A stretch of 64,000 bases of DNA. It comes from Croceicoccus sp. Its GTDB lineage: Bacteria; Pseudomonadota; Alphaproteobacteria; Sphingomonadales; Sphingomonadaceae. The translations under genes and the position numbers were made by a program. Shown one piece after another: positions 62,171 to 64,000 of this stretch (position 1 is its first letter; each line of letters starts with the position of its first letter). The stretch spans positions 1-64,000 of the forward strand of contig NZMY01000015.1 of NCBI GenBank assembly GCA_002694745.1, in the 5' to 3' direction. The notes under the pieces were generated by a model, which had not been told where the DNA came from, ran no database searches, and saw nothing but the letters and a program-made list of their open reading frames with translations.

Positions 62171-63451
62171 ATGAGCAAGCCTTCACCACAGCGCGAACGC
62201 CTCACCAAACGCTTGATCGATGCCGCCGAGGCAGGCCCCTCCGAGCGCTTCATCTGGGATAACGAGGTCACAGGCTTCGGGCTGCGGATCACGCCGCGGG
62301 GCAAGAAGGCATTCATCTACCAGTACCGAATGCGCGGCGAGAAAATCGCCCGCCGCTACACCATCGGCAAATACGGCTCCTGGACGGCGGAGAAGGCTCG
62401 GGAGCGAAGCAAGGCGCTGGCCATGATGGTCGACACCGGCACGCATCCGAAGGACGCTGACAGGGCCCGAGTGGACGAGCGAGCCCGCGCCGACATCGAG
62501 GCAAAGGTCACAGCGTTCGATGCCGTCGCCGATCGCTGGCTCGATGGGTATCGGCACACGAAGAACGGCAAGCGAAGGATTGCCGCGAAGAGCCGGTTGA
62601 TGGCAACGCGAGTTGTTGATCGGTTGAAAGAGAAGTTTGGCTCCGAGCCCATCGGCACCATTACGAAGAGCGACCTTTCGCGCTTTTTCGATGGCATCGC
62701 CGGCACGGCATCACGTCGCAATGTCTTCGCCTATTCGCGGATCCTCTGGAACTGGGCCGAGGATGCGGAAATCATTTCCGCCAACCCATTCGACAACTTT
62801 CGCGCGCCCCCCTTGCCCGAGGCTCGCGATCGCTTCCTCGACGATGAGGAACTTAAGCTGTTCTGGATGGCTACGCGCAAGCTGTCCTACCCCTTCGGGC
62901 CCTTGTATCGCCTGCTCGCCCTGACTGGCCAGCGTGAGAGCGAAGTGCGGGAGATGTCGTGGCAGGAGCTTTCCAAGACCGATCGCCAGTGGACCATTCC
63001 TGGCTCCCGAACGAAGAACAACAGTCCTCATATCGTGCCGCTGACAGATCTGATGGTCGAAGAACTCAACGCACTAGCCTCTGGCAAGACCTGGCCGAAG
63101 CGTGGCTTCGTTTTCACCGTAAACAACAAGAAAGCGGTGGCTGGCCTCTCGAAGGCTAAGGCTCGCCTGGACGGGGTCATTGCCGAGATGCTCGAAGACG
63201 ATGAGATCGAGCCTTGGCGCAATCATGACCTTCGCCGCACGCTGGCCACCGGCTTCCAGAGGCTTGGCATCCGGTTCGAGGTTACCGAGGCCGTTCTGAA
63301 CCACGTCTCCGGCGCCAAAGGCGGTGTAGCCGGCATCTACCAGCGACACGACTGGAAGGACGAGAAGCGAGCAGCTCTCAAGGCATGGTCTGAACATGTC
63401 AGCGCTCTTGTGCGACCTAAGGTCGTCGTGGGTGAAGAGGTCTCCGCCTGA
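62171..63451 (+). CDS. int: tyrosine-type site-specific integrase with DUF4102 arm-binding domain
   Basis: 426 aa. Residues ~8-100 are the DUF4102 arm-type DNA-binding domain (FIWDNEVTGFGLRITPRGKK; RYTIGKYGSWTAEKARE). A SAM-like core-binding domain (~112-212) and the catalytic domain (~220-400) follow. Catalytic residues: R255 in LTGQRESEV, K282, H352 and R355 in NHDLRRTLAT, H378 in LNHVSG, and nucleophile Y390 in GIYQRHD. All are intact, so it is probably active. It directs integration and excision of the element at tRNA-Lys. Its stop overlaps the next start by one base. Confidence 0.93.
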   Translation: MSKPSPQRERLTKRLIDAAEAGPSERFIWDNEVTGFGLRITPRGKKAFIYQYRMRGEKIARRYTIGKYGSWTAEKARERSKALAMMVDTGTHPKDADRARVDERARADIEAKVTAFDAVADRWLDGYRHTKNGKRRIAAKSRLMATRVVDRLKEKFGSEPIGTITKSDLSRFFDGIAGTASRRNVFAYSRILWNWAEDAEIISANPFDNFRAPPLPEARDRFLDDEELKLFWMATRKLSYPFGPLYRLLALTGQRESEVREMSWQELSKTDRQWTIPGSRTKNNSPHIVPLTDLMVEELNALASGKTWPKRGFVFTVNNKKAVAGLSKAKARLDGVIAEMLEDDEIEPWRNHDLRRTLATGFQRLGIRFEVTEAVLNHVSGAKGGVAGIYQRHDWKDEKRAALKAWSEHVSALVRPKVVVGEEVSA

Positions 63452-63915
63452 TGCCTAAGCCGATCCGCGGCCCGTTTCTCGGCAAGGCTGGCAACGGCAG
63501 CAACGACAACGGCAAGCTTGAATCGCGCTGGCAGCTTCATGAGGCCACTGTCGTATCAATCAGCGATCGCGGGCGGCTGCTCAGCGAAAGCAATCTCCAA
63601 CTCGTGCTGATGGAAGGCAGGGTCCCACACTGGCATCCGCTCGACGAAGACGTCGAAGAGATGCGCGAGGTCTGGGAATATGCGCTGAACTTCTACGAGC
63701 TTGGCGCCGAGCCTCCCGAGCAGGCAACCCAGTACGAAGGCATCATCTGCATCGTGGGCACCACCGACGACGACAAGCGCTGCAAGATCCATGGGCGCGG
63801 CTATGTCGGGCAGGATAACCCTGAGGGCGATGTCGAGGGGATCTTCTATCGTCCGCCGCGGATCGAAATTATCGGAGCCGAAGAGGATATGCTGGAGCCT
63901 GATCTGGATTGGTAA
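63451..63915 (+). CDS. hypothetical protein coupled to the integrase
   Basis: 154 aa. The ATG shares its A with the integrase stop (TGATG), so it is translated with it. The protein is acidic and soluble with no TM helix or signal. Readable parts: a polar N-terminus (GPFLGKAGNGSNDNGKLE), a segment with HWHPLDEDVEEMREVWEYAL, and an acidic C-terminus ending EPDLDW. I do not recognise a family and see no helix-turn-helix, so excisionase is unlikely on sight. An inverted repeat (GGCAGC/GCTGCC, 63922-63939) follows the stop. Confidence 0.7.
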   Translation: MPKPIRGPFLGKAGNGSNDNGKLESRWQLHEATVVSISDRGRLLSESNLQLVLMEGRVPHWHPLDEDVEEMREVWEYALNFYELGAEPPEQATQYEGIICIVGTTDDDKRCKIHGRGYVGQDNPEGDVEGIFYRPPRIEIIGAEEDMLEPDLDW

Positions 63916-63921
63916 GACTGC

Positions 63922-63957
63922 GGCAGCCTGTATGCTGCCACCGGCATGAGCCGTTTT
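63922..63957 (+). terminator. possible weak terminator after the integrase operon
   Basis: Two small hairpins: GGCAGC-CTGTAT-GCTGCC (63922-63939) and CGGC-ATGA-GCCG (63942-63953), the latter followed by TTTT. Either could end the int transcript. Stem lengths of six and four base pairs make this a low-confidence call. Confidence 0.3.
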
Positions 63958-64000
63958 GTCGGTATTTTACTGGCTCAGCAACGCCTCACCGGAAGAGCCC

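Larger units (their letters stand above)
61977..64000 (+). mobile_element. left end of an integrative element inserted in tRNA-Lys
   Basis: From the tRNA-Lys 3' fragment rightwards the window holds a tyrosine integrase and a coupled gene of unknown function, with slightly different, less GC-biased codon use than the core genes. Since the tRNA is on the minus strand with its 3' end to the left, the chromosome lies to the left and the element to the right; the complete tRNA-Lys should lie at the far end, beyond 64 kb. The cargo is not visible in this window. Confidence 0.6.

Noticed and set aside
63946-64000. Start of a further gene (MSRFVGILL...) at the window edge
   Set aside because: Only 18 codons are visible, there is no ribosome site, and the ATG lies in the loop of a small hairpin; more downstream sequence is required to judge.

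Overview
The window is GC-rich chromosomal DNA of an alphaproteobacterium. A Sphingomonadales/Erythrobacteraceae-like member is the best guess (inference). Supporting markers are the complex I accessory subunit NDUFA12 next to a DUF2155 protein, a Caulobacter-type cpa/tad pilus locus, a large NAD-dependent glutamate dehydrogenase of about 1600 residues, a polyhydroxyalkanoate-granule protein and a TonB gene. Nearly everything is densely packed core chromosome; only the last ~2 kb looks like accessory DNA.

Region by region. 1-4.7 kb: tRNA-Leu, alanine dehydrogenase (minus), then serS-surE-K+ channel as a tight overlapping operon. 4.9-7.8 kb: a satellite pilus module with one large TadG-like protein carrying a repetitive, probably beta-rich body and two TadE-like proteins. 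8.1-12.7 kb: a Crp/Fnr regulator, then hmgA-hppD-phhA (phenylalanine/tyrosine catabolism, minus strand) with a divergent Lrp/AsnC regulator. 12.8-17.5 kb: the giant NAD-GDH. 17.5-18.2 kb: a 660-bp intergenic region with a GC-rich, foldable segment ahead of the pilin gene. 18.2-29.8 kb: the main tad locus in one direction (flp, attenuator, cpaB, cpaC, small lipoprotein, tadG, two tadE, cpaE, cpaF, tadB, tadC, tadD-like TPR lipoprotein, cpaA prepilin peptidase), followed by a TonB gene.

30.8-36.4 kb: a mannose cassette made of a two-domain glycosyltransferase, a GH130 phosphorylase-like enzyme, mannose-1-phosphate guanylyltransferase and mannose-6-phosphate isomerase. Together these could make GDP-mannose, build a mannoside and recycle it. 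This is the most promising candidate for an uncharacterised system here. 36.4-43.2 kb: DUF2721 membrane protein, PHA protein, an XpaC-like/TelA pair, entericidin, GH15 glucosidase/trehalase and a DUF389 membrane protein. 43.2-48.1 kb: a fatty acyl-AMP ligase, recX-DUF192, NDUFA12-DUF2155 and aat.

48.2-54.9 kb: tRNA-Trp, an amino-acid:cation symporter (minus), secE-nusG, a CinA-N-type protein, a HExxH TPR protein, and rplK-rplA on the opposite strand with its own terminator, so the usual secE-nusG-rplK-rplA string is broken up. 55-62 kb: rimO, a small membrane protein, a porin-like protein, a tiny lipoprotein, an M1 aminopeptidase lipoprotein and a coiled-coil membrane protein. 61.98-64 kb: the 3' half of a tRNA-Lys used as an attachment site, a tyrosine integrase and an unknown protein translationally coupled to it. 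This is the left end of an integrative element that runs out of the window.

Most ORFs antiparallel to these genes are GC-driven shadows. No CRISPR array, rRNA or insertion sequence was seen. All family names come from reading the proteins by eye; no database search was run.
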